A stretch of DNA of 64,000 bases from Bryoerythrophyllum caledonicum (taxonomy: Eukaryota; Streptophyta; Bryopsida; Pottiales; Pottiaceae): positions 17,611,845 to 17,675,844 of the forward strand of contig OZ020524.1 in assembly GCA_963971425.1 (NCBI GenBank), written 5' to 3'. Below the pieces are notes generated by a model. It was not told the DNA's origin, did no database searches, and saw only the letters and a program-made list of their open reading frames with translations. A program made the translations under genes and the position numbers. Below, piece after piece: positions 1-11,839 of this stretch (positions are counted from its first letter, which is position 1; each line of letters starts with the position of its first letter).

Positions 1-84
1 ACCGTTAGAAAAAAGAACTCATCAAAATTTAACATCTACATCAATACACACAATATGCAACTTTAACGAAGAGAGAGTACTTAC

Positions 85-2059
85 CATCCAGCGACATGGG
101 CAGCGGGGAGACCGGCTGCAATAGCAGCAATAATTCCAGTACATCCCGCAATCTGAAGAAGACTTCCGTTGGTTCCTTTCATATGAGCCGGAGAAATCTG
201 CTCGAACAACAACATCAAATGAGAAGGTAAATAAGGGTCAAAACATGACGGAATTTAAAATAAACTCTGAATGCTAATCAAGGGAATGAAACACACCTCT
301 GATATGTAAAGAGATGCAACTGGGCCAGAGAGACCCAGCCCTGCTCCAACAAGAAACCTTCCTAAAAGCATTGTGGGAATATTGAATGAAAGAGCACTGC
401 AACAACATAAAAGTACGTTAGTCAAACGTCTATTTCATTCGTCATAATGAATTGATATATGTATACTTGACTGAAAAAATGATTCTTAAAGCAACTCACT
501 AACGAAGCTGTGAATCACAAATGAGAATTACCTGAATAAAGCGCCGCAAATCATAGGGATGGAGCTGAGCTGAAAGGCGCGTCTTCTGCCATGTTTGTCC
601 GCAATAGATCCGCTCAGGGCACACCCCCAAAATGCACCTACCAGACATATGCTCACGACAAGCCCTGCAATTCAAGCAACAAAACTTCGTCAGGAAAATT
701 CCTCCAGATTGAACTCACCAAAGTGAGTAGAAGATGCGGTGAGCGTTTATTACCTTGAATCAGAGCGTTGCCGGCAAATCCAAGATCTATTGCTATGTAT
801 TGAAGAGGGACGTTCACAACCCTGTCACAACAATGTTATCCACAATCAGTAACAAAGCTTTAACAATTAGGATAATACACGGATGCGAGAAGAGAACTCA
901 CCCGATGTGGTAGCCGAAGAGGACAGATGTGAGAGTGGCAACAGCAACATGAGGAAATGAGAGTTGCCATGCAGGGACCGGCACCACAGGCGCCTTGTGT
1001 TTCAAACCTCCTGGAAAAAGGAAGAAGATTACACACTAGTTAGTAAACAAATAAAACCCCATGTCATCGAACCAGCGTGTGATAAAAATGAACAAAAGAA
1101 GATGCATTTACACATGCCAATACAGAAGGCAATATCAAAAGAAGATGCTTTAATTGGAAAAGCGGCATGCCAAAACGATAAACATCATAAGCAGAAGGTG
1201 CATTCACTGAACAAGAGACTTGCTACGACATCATGTCCTTTCTCTTTTAAAAAAAAGCAAAATTCAGCACATATCACTCGAATTAGTGAAGTCAACAACC
1301 CCATGTAAAAAAAACACAACAAATATTAAAAAACCTGCCAAACAACCAACATCAGAACAAGCAGGCCAATAAACAAACAGCAGAACAAGATACATTTACT
1401 TGGAAAAGAAGACATGCCAACATACCAGAAGAAACATGCAACGGACAACCAGAAGAAAATACAATTACTTGAAAAGAAAACAAACATCAGAAGAGGCATG
1501 CGAGCACATCAAACAAACCTTCCTAGTTTCTGTTGAAAAAAATCAGGACAAGAGGGAATTTACCTGGAGCGAGGGCAGCGTCTCTTTGGCGCTCCTTCGT
1601 CAACGAGCGTTTGAGCTTCTTCTCGAGGTCGCCCGTCAACGAGCGCTTGAGCTTCTTCTCAATCACAGAGGCGCGGGGGGGCCGCTTGGCAGTGCTCCAG
1701 TGAATCGCATTCTTGGTGCGCTCCACGAACAGCCCGAGCGACGCGGTCCGGCTGCTGTTGCTGGAGGACAGCCCGCTGCGGCCGCTCGTGGACGGCGCCG
1801 GGGGCCGCTCGATGCTGCGCCCGCGCCGCCGCCCGTACCCATCCTGAAACGAAAGCTCCGACGAAGAAGCGCGCGCGCTCCTCAACACGACTCTCCTGGA
1901 GGTCGCGGCGGCGGGCAAGCCCAAGGGATCAAAAATTCCACTCCTGGAAAAAGCAAAACCCCTCGAAGCGAACGCGGCCCTGCCATGCGACCCCGCGCGC
2001 AGCAGAGAGAGCGAGGATGCCCCCTTGACGCAACCGGCGCTGTACAAAGAGCTTGACAT
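85..2059 (-). CDS. Plastid-type hexose transporter (pGlcT/SGB1-like), 5' six exons, runs off the left edge
   Basis: This is a major-facilitator sugar porter, probably moving glucose across the plastid inner envelope. Exons on the minus strand, each with GT..AG borders and matching phases, are 2059-1564, 1010-902, 821-754, 664-532, 396-297 and 197-85; the rest lies outside the window. The start is the ATG at 2059, because the longer open frame upstream has no ATG. Exon 1 encodes about 165 residues rich in Ser, Ala and Arg, typical of a chloroplast transit peptide. The later exons give TM1 (FPHVAVATLTSVLFGYHIG), the loop motif GSIADKHGRRRAF, then GRFLVGAGLGLSGP and LYISEISPAHMKG, which are sugar-porter signatures. 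The GRFLVG..GLG/VASLYISE pattern is closest to the SGB1/pGlcT2 type from memory. Exon 1 is GC-rich and the introns are AT-rich. The family is secure; the exact orthologue is inferred. Confidence 0.85.
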
Positions 2060-2545
2060 AAAGGGCCCAGAGATGATCACCTCCCAAACACAAACTCCTC
2101 ACAACCTTCTCCTCCTCTCACACCCTCTGTCAGAGAATGCACATTATCTCTGAACACCGAAAGACCTTCCAACTCATAAAACAAAACTCCAGATCCTGAA
2201 CCAATTATCCTCTCCCCCGACCCCGAAATGCAACCTGTTTCTGCTCTTCGTTGAGGTGTTTGCGGAGGTTGGAGAGGGAGAGGGTGGGAATCCGAGGTGG
2301 GACTGACTTCCCAGGGAGAGTGGGAGTTCGATGTCTGGAGAGCGCACGGCGACGGCGTCTCGTACATAACGAACTGCCTCGCGGCGACTGCTTTTAGGCG
2401 AGGTGAGGTGGGTGAAGGAGGTGAATGCGGGTGGAGCCTGGGCTGGCATGAGCGGTCCTGGTGAGTCTCCCGCTCTCGTAACTTTTGGGGTTACTTTCTA
2501 CTGGAGTGGTAGCTTTTTCATCACTAAGTGTTTGAAGATTCACCT
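2060..2545. other. 5' flank of the hexose transporter
   Basis: This moderately GC-rich, purine/pyrimidine-biased stretch would hold the transporter's 5' UTR and promoter. I see no convincing TATA box or other gene. A box reading CTGGAGTGGTAGCTTTTTCA at about 2500 recurs at 3813 and 3998, so repeat DNA already begins here. Confidence 0.4.
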
Positions 2546-2549
2546 TTAA

Positions 2550-3529
2550 CCCCTAAGAGCCCATTCAACCCACGGGGGACGTTTAGGATTTTGGGCAGGT
2601 ACCTGTGATTGGAAAAACTCTTCAGTTCTTCGAATTTTTCTACATTAGATAGTCCTTGATGAGATCTTTGTAGAGAAGTTTACAAAAATGTATTCGGACT
2701 TACGGTTAAAAAGTTATAAGCCTTCAAAGTTTAAACGGGGTCTCTGGGCAGCAGGGGCAGCCAAGTAAACCAATACAGTACAAACACATAAATCGGGCAG
2801 AAAATCCGGTTAGAAAGGGTGAAGAAGAGTGGGCAGCCAAAATCATGGGTAGGAAGGTAGAGAACATGAAGACTAGACTTCAAAAGGAGTGGGTGAATGA
2901 CGTGGCCCTTCATATTGTGAAGGGTCCCCAATTTCAAGCACTGCCCTCCCGTATAATGCTTCATATAATCAATAAATTCATGAAAATTAGAGGTTTTACT
3001 ATTTTTACTCAATTTTTTTCTAAAATTAGTGAAGATATAAATTGAAAGTTTTCACCGTTGGGATTCTCAAATGCATGAGGTTGAATGAAGCAAACAATTA
3101 CATATCAGTTATGTAGTATTTTGTCATCATTTTGAACCCCCTTACACTAAAGTATATATTTCTACATCTAATATCCCTCAAATTGATCTCAAATTTTGCA
3201 CGCAAATAGCTAACAACATTTGGGTCATAGTGGTATAAAACTTTTATCAGACTTTAGTGTAAAAGTTAAAAGATATGCTAAGTCAAAGTGGGCTGACCTA
3301 GCCGGGCAAGGGGGGAAAAAACTTTTCATTGCACTTCAAACCTTATGATCTTCATATCTGTGTGGTGGATTCCAACCAAAAAAATTCTAGAAGTTTATGT
3401 GAATGTCTATTTTAAGATCTTACGGATGAATGTCCAAAATTAGAGTTTAAAATTAGATTTTATTGCCACTTATCGATTGTGGCAGTTTTGGAGTGTTTCA
3501 CGAGGAAAAATGCCTTGGGCTCTTAGGGG
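2550..3529. mobile_element. TTAA-flanked inverted-repeat element, long form (980 bp), non-autonomous
   Basis: The ends are a perfect 14-bp inverted repeat: CCCCTAAGAGCCCA at 2550-2563, and its reverse complement at 3516-3529. TTAA flanks both sides (2546-2549 and 3530-3533). No transposase frame is present. TTAA target sites and ends beginning CCC are known for piggyBac elements, so this is called a piggyBac-like MITE by inference. A second long copy at 15224-16201 has almost the same length (978 bp) in the opposite orientation. Confidence 0.75.
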
Positions 3530-3533
3530 TTAA

Positions 3534-3727
3534 ACGTCAGTCAGGACCGTATGTTACAGAAAATGTATGTAAGTTTTGCAAGACTTACACCTTTGGATTG
3601 AAGAATCTTCAACTAACATCTTTCATTTGGGAGTCATTTCAATCAATCTGAACCTTAGCATGTTCAAATACGACACCGTACATGTAGAATACGGTGGCCA
3701 CCAGCGGCACCTTGAGACGTTTAAGGG
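3534..3727. mobile_element. Second TTAA-type repeat, abutting the 980-bp element
   Basis: This sequence shares the TTAA at 3530-3533 with its neighbour and ends CGTTTAAGGG before another TTAA (3728-3731). The part from about 3580 to 3705 (the block with ACACCTTTGGATT and CAACTAACATC) matches the reverse complement of 63690-63925. It is therefore a second, different TTAA-flanked repeat, shorter here (194 bp) than at the right edge (336 bp). Confidence 0.5.
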
Positions 3728-3729
3728 TT

Positions 3730-4160
3730 AAGACAACCGGTGGGTTTCATTTTTGGTGTGGGTTTGTTTGGGTTTGCTGAACTTCCAACTTTGTTTCCTA
3801 CTTTTTCTTTCTGCTGGAGTGGTAGCTTTTCATCAGTTTCTTTACGGTGGTCTGTGAAAATTAATGAAGATATATAATTTTTTTTTTTGGTGTTGGTTTG
3901 TTTGGGAATGAGGCCCCACGTTTCATTTTCTTGGTTACTTTGAAAACCCTAATTTCTTTGGAAATGTTTGTTTGCTACTTTTACTTTCGGGTTTCCTTTC
4001 TCTGGAGCGGTAGCTTTTCATCAGTTTAGTGTGTGGGAATGAAGACAATTGGTGGGGGTTTATTTTTCTGGTGTTGGTTTGGTTGGGAATGGGGCCCCAC
4101 GTTTTCATTCTCTTGATCATTCTTCAAAACCCTAATTTCGTTGGGAATGTTTAATAATTG
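3730..4160. repeat. Degenerate tandem repeat, unit about 150-170 bp
   Basis: Three imperfect units each hold a TGGTTTGTTTGGG-like stretch, a GGGGCCCCACG block (two units), an AACCCTAATTTC block and the box GGAGTGGTAGCTTTTCATCA (3813, 3998; an outlying copy lies at about 2500). No coding potential is seen. The rest, to 4564, is AT-rich with nothing recognisable. Confidence 0.5.
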
Positions 4161-4564
4161 AAAGTAATTTTAGTTCGTTGGTGTTGTCATCACTAATATC
4201 AAATCATACACCAGTTTGTTACAGCCAGTCATTGATCAGCTTTCTTCTATCTAATGGTAATATTACGGAGTTGTTCCCAAATAATTGTAGGTCATCTTTA
4301 TTTGAAATTCAACACAAGGAGGAGTACAAATATTACAATATTTGTTCTGTGATGAGGTCGATATTTAATCTTTTCGCAACCCTTGTCTTTTCTCCATTTT
4401 CTATTCGCTCTCTTACTACTTATTGTGCTTCGAACTGGCAATTAGATTTCTATCGCCTACAAGAATGAAGAAAAAAGCAGATTCCCACAATCGTCATTTT
4501 TTTTGGAAATTCAACAAAGTAGAGTAATTAATACTTGAGGATAATAACCTCAGGCAACGAATTA

Positions 4565-4764
4565 TTACTGGAGCCCTGCAAAGGCTGCCCTCATGCGGGC
4601 ACCCTCGGGGAAGGGGCCCATATTCCCCGTCACGAATGCCGCGCCACCACCTGGGCGGTCAAAGGAGTGGGGGTCGAGATTGGAATTTTTTCTGGCGCTC
4701 TCCCCTGCCCACTTGGCAATATATTCGCGGCGCAGGGTTCCACTTGGCAGAGTGTGACATGGCC
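4565..4764 (-). CDS. Orphan 3'-terminal exon, product unrecognised
   Basis: A GC-rich island in AT-rich DNA has a good acceptor (TTTTCACCTGCAG, 4777-4765) followed by 66 codons ending in TAA. The peptide includes LRREYIAKWAGESARKN, then DPHSFDRPGGGAAF, then GNMGPFPEGARMRAAF. The codon use and acceptor look like a true last exon of a plant gene. I do not recognise the family. No upstream exon is visible at higher coordinates before the repeat block at 5-7.6 kb, so this is either cut off from its gene by insertions, has a very long intron, or is a captured fragment. Confidence 0.4.
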
Positions 4765-6017
4765 CTGCAGGTGAAAAGCAGGGGTGCATCAGACCCCAAC
4801 TCAGCACCAACAAAAGCCAACAAGATTCCCTAGCATATTTCTCCTTTCAACTCCCTTTGTCATTTTTCCTTGGTGCCACCGCTTTTACAGGAGTTTGGAG
4901 GGATCGTCAATAACCAATTCCCCAAAAAACACGACTGAAAAACATTTGAAACTAAACTAGTATTTCCTACTGTAATCCCAAATTTCTATTATTGGATTCG
5001 ACCTCTCAAGGCATTTTTTTAAAGAGGAATCTCTACTCCATGGATGAACTTTTTGAGAGTATAACCGTAGGATTTTTTTTCTAAACTTATATGAGACTAG
5101 TATATTGACTTGTTGTTCCCAACGAGGCAACGTAGCAACTCTCTTTCTTTTGTTGACCTTGTCTCCATCTCCAAACCCCCCATCCTCATTCCTATCTCTG
5201 TGGAGAGCCCCATTGTTGCAATATTCAAGGAAAAACCATGTTAGTGAAGTGAAAAAAGGGGTGTCACACGGAGGCTACTCATGAACATGGTGTGTTGGAG
5301 CTGCAGTAGGTTCTTACCTCCAACAGTTGCTCCCCGTACATGCACCTAGAAAGCAGGTTTCAGGGACCTGACCCCCGCTTTTTGGAGCACTTTCTAAAAA
5401 TTCGTCCCCTTCATGCTGACCATACCGTCATGTGAGTTCGGGATGAACCAAATTCTGAACCAAATTCTGAATCATGTGCGTCGACCAAGTGGGGATCGCG
5501 TAGGGTCCGGGTGGATTGATGGTGCTAGGGTGGCAATATCTTGTGTCATAAAAGTTGCGTCAAATGCGTGAAAATGGCAACCTCGGAAATATCAATTGGG
5601 GACGTCAGGTATCACCCTGGTAGAATCGTCGGGTAGACCCTCGTGGCCTTTAATTATAAAGAGGTTTTCTACTAATTTCAATAACACAAATGATTTTCAT
5701 CTACCATGTGGATCTTCATAACAAATGAGGGAAAACTAGGTTATTTCATCTATTTTTCTTAAATTCATATGAATTTTCTTTTGGTTTACTCTTTCTTAGT
5801 TTGATTTCTTTGCTAAAAAGTGGAAAAAATTCTACACATTGACACTCTAAAGCTTTATTCAAGAAAATAGTATAAACAAATAATTAAGTAACATTGAGTG
5901 TGAAATTGAACAAGCAAAACATTTACTATGACTGTTATAAATTCCTTGCCATAGGTGTAGCATTTAAAGGCACATCCACATAAAACTCATATTATTTTGG
6001 AATTGTATCCACATTAG

Positions 6018-6351
6018 GGCCGCTTCACACTGGGGAAAGTCAAGGGGCCAACCGTCAAAATTTCAACCCAAACAATGGCGAGAGGAGGTTGGCTAAAAAC
6101 ACACATTAAATAATATTAATTGAAAGAAGTTTGGGTCGGCTAAAACGGCGATCCAAGTTCGCACTTGAGATGCCGTAACTTTGGCGCCAAAACTCTCCTA
6201 AAGTGCTACTATGTAGGCACAATAGAAGGTAATAGCCTATGGGCTTTGGCTTTTGATGTGAAGGCCGTGACGCCAAACTCTTGCCATTCTCGCAATCTCA
6301 TTAGTGGAAACTAACGGCCTCTTAACCATGGTTTTGGTGTGAAGCAGCTTT
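6018..6351. mobile_element. MITE with GCYGCTTCACAC inverted ends
   Basis: The left end GCCGCTTCACACTGG (about 6020) and the right end GTGTGAAGCAGC (to about 6350) are inverted copies. The element is about 330 bp and non-coding, and lies inside the direct-repeat element. The target duplication is unclear; the end sequence would suit a Harbinger or hAT relative. Confidence 0.45.
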
Positions 6352-7305
6352 AAAACTCATTTACTTTTAAAAATGTAAATACTTAAAACTCATGTGCTTG
6401 TGATCTGTACGTTGTGGAAATCGGAGTAACTGATAACAATTTTAACTCCTCGGCTTGCCTTCCAATAATTATGGTTTTTTCTATTTAAAATTTTTTTGGG
6501 CACAAAACAAACACTGATTGACTGCTAAAAGGAACCAAGAAACAAGAAGAATGCGCCAAAGATGGCAGCGCAAGAGGCAAAAGCCTAGTGAAACTCCCTA
6601 ATCCACAGTGTATGGTTGCCTTGCCTCCTACACAACGCCTCGCGACATCCCAGTTGGTTTCAAAACGTTATGCCGCCTTGAGCCTGTATGATTCAAAGTT
6701 GGTCATAAGGATCTTGCCCCACACAATCCTTCCGTAATGGGTTAAGCCTTGCCAGATGACGTTCTAAAGCTTTAGGGGCTCCATTGGTGTTGATGAAACA
6801 CCCAACCATTTCTTGCTAACGAGAGAGTCTAGAGAGTAATACCTCTTAGCAGCAGCCAAATCCTGCTCAACTTTTTATGGTATGATTATGGTATTTTCAT
6901 CAACAACATTGACCAATGAATATTGTTGTGCACTGCAGTTGCACCTCTTCCATCAAAACCTGAATGCTTCTACAAATATCCAAACGTTTGCCAACATCAC
7001 CTTGGAGTAAATTATATAATTACTCGTTGACCCCGATAGTATATTGACCCGTTGTCCTAACAAGGCAACATAGCAACTCTCTTTCTTTCCCCAACCCTAA
7101 CCTCTTCCCAACCCCAACCTCGTCATCAATTCTCCGATTCTCGTCCTCCATCTTTGCGAAGAGCCCCACCGTCATCATGTCCACAAAAAAGCGGGCTACT
7201 GTCGTGAAGGGCATCATACAATGACCACACGAGCATGTAGGAGGTTGGTACCTACAACGGTGGAGATCGTGCAAGGTTCGGGCGGATTGATAGTGCTAGG
7301 CAACA

Positions 7306-7399
7306 GTCCGGTGGGCATGGACTTAGTGGTGGAATGAACGGACATTTTATTCACGCCGGCCTCCTCCAGGGACCGGTGTTCTTCTTCTTCTTCTTCTTC
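7306..7399 (+). mobile_element. 94-bp 3' end of a dual-endonuclease LINE with target duplication
   Basis: This holds only the last 94 bases of the LINE family: GGTGGGCATGG, the 3' hairpin (7353-7379) and a TTC tail. A perfect 12-bp target duplication TGCTAGGCAACA lies at 7294-7305 and 7400-7411. It shows that extreme 5' truncation occurs in this family. Confidence 0.85.
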
Positions 7400-7649
7400 T
7401 GCTAGGCAACAACATCTTGTGCCATAAAAACAATGTAAGATGCGTTGAAAAGGACAACATTGGGAATATCAATAGGGGGCGTTGGATATCGTCCAAGTAG
7501 AATCATTGGATATATCCCTGTGGCCTTTTTTATGTCGAGAGATGATGTGGTAAAAGCTTTGTAAATTTTGACCATACAGATTGAAAGATGCCTGCAATCA
7601 AAGTAAACAATTTTGTCCCTCAAATAGACACTTGGTCCGTTAGGGATAA

Positions 7650-8716
7650 ATAAAAATAAGATAAATACATTGATTATTGTATTGTATAAGAAGTGGAAAC
7701 AAGAGAAGAAGTTGTTTTGTCTTACAATGCTTGTTGCATTGCCAAATTATCATCTGAAACCTCAATTGAATTATTGAAAGAAAGAGAGGGTGTTTAGAGG
7801 GAGGGAGGGTAGTGACACTAAATTGCCCTCAAGTGCAAAATATGAACCTACAAATTTCAGCCCTAACTAAATCGGCAATTTTAAAAGTATGGCATGACTC
7901 ATTGGGGAATAGTACCACACATACTATTGACAATAACTATTGTATATTTGAGTTATCCGCAAAGTACCCCAAGTCCTCAGTTTCTGACCTGTAAATGGAA
8001 AAGCCAGGGTCGCCGAGTCCACTGGCAGGGTTTTATTGTAGACCTTGAATAGAACAGTGGACAAATTAGTTTTTGAGCCCCAAAATTCCCAAACTCCAGT
8101 TTAAGCCTAGCTTTTATTGAGCGCCCAGTGTTGTCACATGGTACACATTGTTCAAGTCAGCCATATCATCGACATTCTGCATTTGTATGGGCCAGACTTG
8201 TTCAATCAGCCATGTCAGCGACTTTGTTGAATATGCATACCACACTTGTCAAACAACCAACATTGTTCAACACTGTTCTTGTTTTTTTTTGGGAGATTTG
8301 TGCCATTTGTGGTAACTGACACCTCCATGAAACCCTTAAATCCTGAATTTATTTCACAGGATCACTTTGCGGCTATACTCAAATGCAGGTTAGAGTTTCA
8401 TTTCCATAAAAAAGGAGGACAAAAGACCGGTTCCCTTTACAAATAACTCTGATTACTAACAAATATACTCATGGTTTTGTTCTTTTGAGAATATCTATTT
8501 GATGAAAGACAACCCTGCTACCAACCCGTGATATTCCTTGCACAAGTGGCTCTCATGTGGCTACAGTAAGTGTATCAAATGGATGCTTCCCATTCACCTT
8601 GGCCCTACAAACTTCCTCATGAATGGCAACCCCTGCTTTGATTTTTGTGGGTTCATGGTTGACAATTGAGTGTTTGGCCATGGATTCCATGGTTTAGATG
8701 CCTCTGTTGGTATGCT
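7650..8716. other. No gene seen
   Basis: AT-rich intergenic DNA. The short open frames here lack codon bias, splice sites or any recognisable domain. Confidence 0.5.
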
Positions 8717-8720
8717 TTAA

Positions 8721-8932
8721 ACCCCTACAGGACCAAGTGTCCGTTTGGGGGACAAAATTTTCACTTTGACTGTAAATTTCTTTCAATTCATATGCTCAAA
8801 ATTCAAAATTTTCAACCACATCATCATATATAGTTTTAGAAGATCCTATGGTTACATTCTCTAAACAATGATCTTGACAATTTCAAATGAATGGAGTAGA
8901 GGTTCCTCTAAAATGCCTCCGTCCTTTTGGAG
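8721..8932. mobile_element. Short TTAA-family element (about 212 bp), diverged
   Basis: TTAA at 8717-8720 and 8933-8936 borders ends reading CCCCTACAGGACC and CGTCCTTTTGGAG. It is a degenerate member of the short TTAA-flanked family. Confidence 0.55.
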
Positions 8933-9357
8933 TTAAAACCATAATTATTTTTGGAATTTTAATTGTTTTTGAATTTTCGATTATTTTGAGGGCTTGGGGG
9001 CTGAGATGTTTGACAAATGATGGTTTGGTTTGATGGTGGTGATGTGTTGTGCTTGTGTGCGGTGGTGTGATTTTGGATGTTGTGCATGGACTCAAAGTGG
9101 GGATAGATATTTTTCCTTGGAGAAAGTACTTGGACCCTTTGTTATCCACTGTTCAACAAAGGAACAATGGATAGCAAATACAGTCTTTTTGTAAAGCAGG
9201 ATTGTTTGCTTTAGACAAAATCCACTTATGATGGCATAATTCCTTTCGTGGAGAATGCAATGAAAATTCTATGTACAAATCGTGGGAAAAAAAAGTTTTA
9301 CAAAATTCCACCTTAGGACTTTGTCTCTTCGGCAGTTCACGTACTAAACACCTTTGA

Positions 9358-9580
9358 CCCCTAAAGGACCAAGGCATCTTGGAGGAATCTCTACTCCATT
9401 GATTAAAAATTGCCAAGATTAATTTTTGAGAACATAACGGTAGGATCTTCTTTCTAATCTAATATGAGATGATTTTGTCAAAATATTGTGAATTTTGACC
9501 GTACGGATTGAAAGATAAACGATAATCGCAGTCAAAGTAAACAAAATTATTCCTTGCAGGTATATTTGGTCCTTTAGGGG
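9358..9580. mobile_element. Short TTAA-family element (223 bp)
   Basis: The inverted ends CCCCTAAAGGACCAA (9358) and TTGGTCCTTTAGGGG (ending 9580) are perfect over 15 bp. The flanks are TTGA (9354-9357, probably decayed TTAA) and TTAA (9581-9584). No coding frame. Confidence 0.75.
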
Positions 9581-9584
9581 TTAA

Positions 9585-11839
9585 TACATCCAAAAACTCA
9601 AAAGACCAATACCTAACTCTAATTGGTTGTGATGGTGAAGAGTGCAAGCTTTTCATAATGCAACAATTTCATTTTTCAAGGAATCAAAGTGTATCAACAC
9701 ATAGTTAAGCAATTATGTCCTTGGCCAAGTGTATTGGGAGGCAGTACAAAACGGTGGGTTTTTGCATAAAACAAAAAAAAAAAACACAATTTCAGTGTTT
9801 CTTTGGAATGAATTTGCAATTTTAATGCTTTTCAATATCAGCTTCCTTATATGCATGCAAGTGCTATACTCTCTCTAATGTAGTGTGAAGGAAGACACTA
9901 ATTCCATCTTACATTGTTACGCATGTTAGTTTGCCTTACACAACTCACAACATTGTATATAGAGATGAAATTAATCCGCATTTGATAATTTTCTCATTCG
10001 CTTTTGACATGGATCTTGGATGCATCCTGATTGCAATTTAGACCATGAAATTACAAAGAGGTTAGAGCATTTAGGGTTTGGATTCAATTCTTCTTTTCAA
10101 TTTTGCCACTAAATTACCTATATTCATTTTATAATAATACACTCAATATTTGTTAGAAGATTTTAGAATGTCCCACCACAAATCAAATTCCTTATTCAGT
10201 TAGAGGATTTTAGATTGTCCCTTATTACAAGAGACACAACAATAAAAATGTAGAGTGGTGAGAAGTAATAAAGAAGCCCACTTTATGTTATATGCAATAA
10301 GTATACTTAGTAAAATAATTTAGAAATAAAGCGTAAAGATTCAAGAATTGAATACACCATATGGCCTACTAAAAACAACAATGTCCATTGATTATTATTT
10401 ACCTTGGTAGCGTCTTTAAAACAACTTTCAAAGACCGATTTATCACCTGAGTATTAAGCCTATGTCTGCCGACATTCCACGCAAGTGTTCTCATCATCCT
10501 CTCGCAATGTCTCCTTATTAACTCGTTTGATTGCATATGATGCCATGGCAGGAAATTCTTGATTCTGTATTGCAATGGCCTCTACATCTCTAAAATCAAT
10601 GTATGCAACTACAACTTATGTGTAACTGCCGAAGACATCATGTCGTGTATGCATTACTCCATCCCCACTGTAGTAGAAGCCATCTTTAACTCTAAACATT
10701 TCTCACCCCGTAGAGAAGATTGCATTAAATGCCATGACTTTTGTCGATATATTCGGAACTTATATCAATATAAGTAAGAATCGGGTGCTACCACCTTGGG
10801 TAGCAAAGTTCCTAAATGTGTATGATCATCAAAAGTAAAACATTTACCAATGTCTCTAAATCTTGTATCTTTTCATGTACCTTCGCCCCTCATGAGACTC
10901 CAATTCTGGCTCAAATTTTAGAGCCATTATGTTCCACCAAGGTCTCGTCTTTCCATAGGTTCCCAAGTATCTCGTCTCCCTCCAGCTCAAGCGCACAAGG
11001 AACAAACATAGTTCCTTCCCCAAATACGCCTTCAAAACTAGTTTTTGCTAAAATAATATCAATAATTCTCTATATATGTGCTCTTCATGCCTTCTTTAAA
11101 GTGTCTCTACCTTCGATTGCCTTGATAGTGCATAAAATCCTAAAAGAGACTTTGCCACCTCATCTTCATCAATGCATGTGTATTTGTTTGTTGACGAGCT
11201 ACTGACCGAGGCATCCTATGATAGGAGTTGGCGTTTTTCAATTTGCTCAAAACTCAAAGGTGGAGTCAGAAAACGGTCAGGGGATGCCAGATCCTTTAAA
11301 GCATCCATGTTGATACTACTATGAAAATTTTGTTACAATGTCATAGCGTCACGACACAATGATGGCATGAGGTTGTGATAAATTATAATGTTACCGTGAC
11401 AACCTTGTTTTACGTCAAGAAAAATAATATTTACATTTATTTTAACACTGACACATTGGATGCACTCTCAACTTTGCATGCCGCATGTACAAATATATCA
11501 TCACAAAGAGATAATATGTCTACCAAATTCACACATTACCCAAAGGTTTGTGTGCCCCCTTATCAATTCCCCTGTATGACTCACTCCCATCCAACTCTCC
11601 CCTCTACCCTGTCCAACCCTCCATATGCCCCATCCAAATCTCCATCTGCCCCCATCTAATCCCTTTATACAACAATTTTGAGACATTCCTTTAAAAAAGT
11701 CAAAGGTGCTTTCAACATTTGCACTGTGATTATGCATAATATTTATTAGAATATGTTGTAACCTTGTGAAAGTCACAAGATACTAGAAATGTTTAAATGT
11801 CTTTCTTCCTTGCCTCATCTATTTCCTTCTTCAACTTTT
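9585..11839. other. No gene seen
   Basis: AT-rich intergenic DNA. Open frames at 10559-10777, 10816-11205 and 11375-11659 show no domain or splice context and are judged chance. Confidence 0.5.

Larger units (their letters stand above)
5096..7536. mobile_element. Direct-repeat-bounded fossil element, possibly a small LTR-type (TRIM-like) element
   Basis: Two direct repeats, about 5098-5665 and 7034-7530, share AGTATATTGAC, GCAACTCTCTTTCTTT, a GTAGGWGG block and the closing ATCTTGTGYCATAAAA..GTGGCCTTT block. They flank about 1.37 kb without genes. The inserted unit lies inside a TTAA-family element, with GAGA at both junctions as a possible target duplication. It codes for nothing recognisable, and its repeats have diverged clearly, so it is old and broken. 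A TRIM is one reading; an unequal duplication is another. Confidence 0.4.
4997..7645. mobile_element. Short TTAA-family element split by a 2.4-kb insertion
   Basis: The left part (4997-5095, with AGGAATCTCTACTCCA) matches 9370-9470. The right part (7537-7645, with TTTTGACCATACAGATTGAAA and ending CACTTGGTCCGTTAGGG) matches 9475-9580. Together they make one copy of the roughly 220-bp element, opened by the insertion at 5096-7536. Confidence 0.6.

Noticed and set aside
1400-2056. A 218-codon plus-strand frame
   Set aside because: It is antisense to the transit-peptide exon of the hexose transporter.
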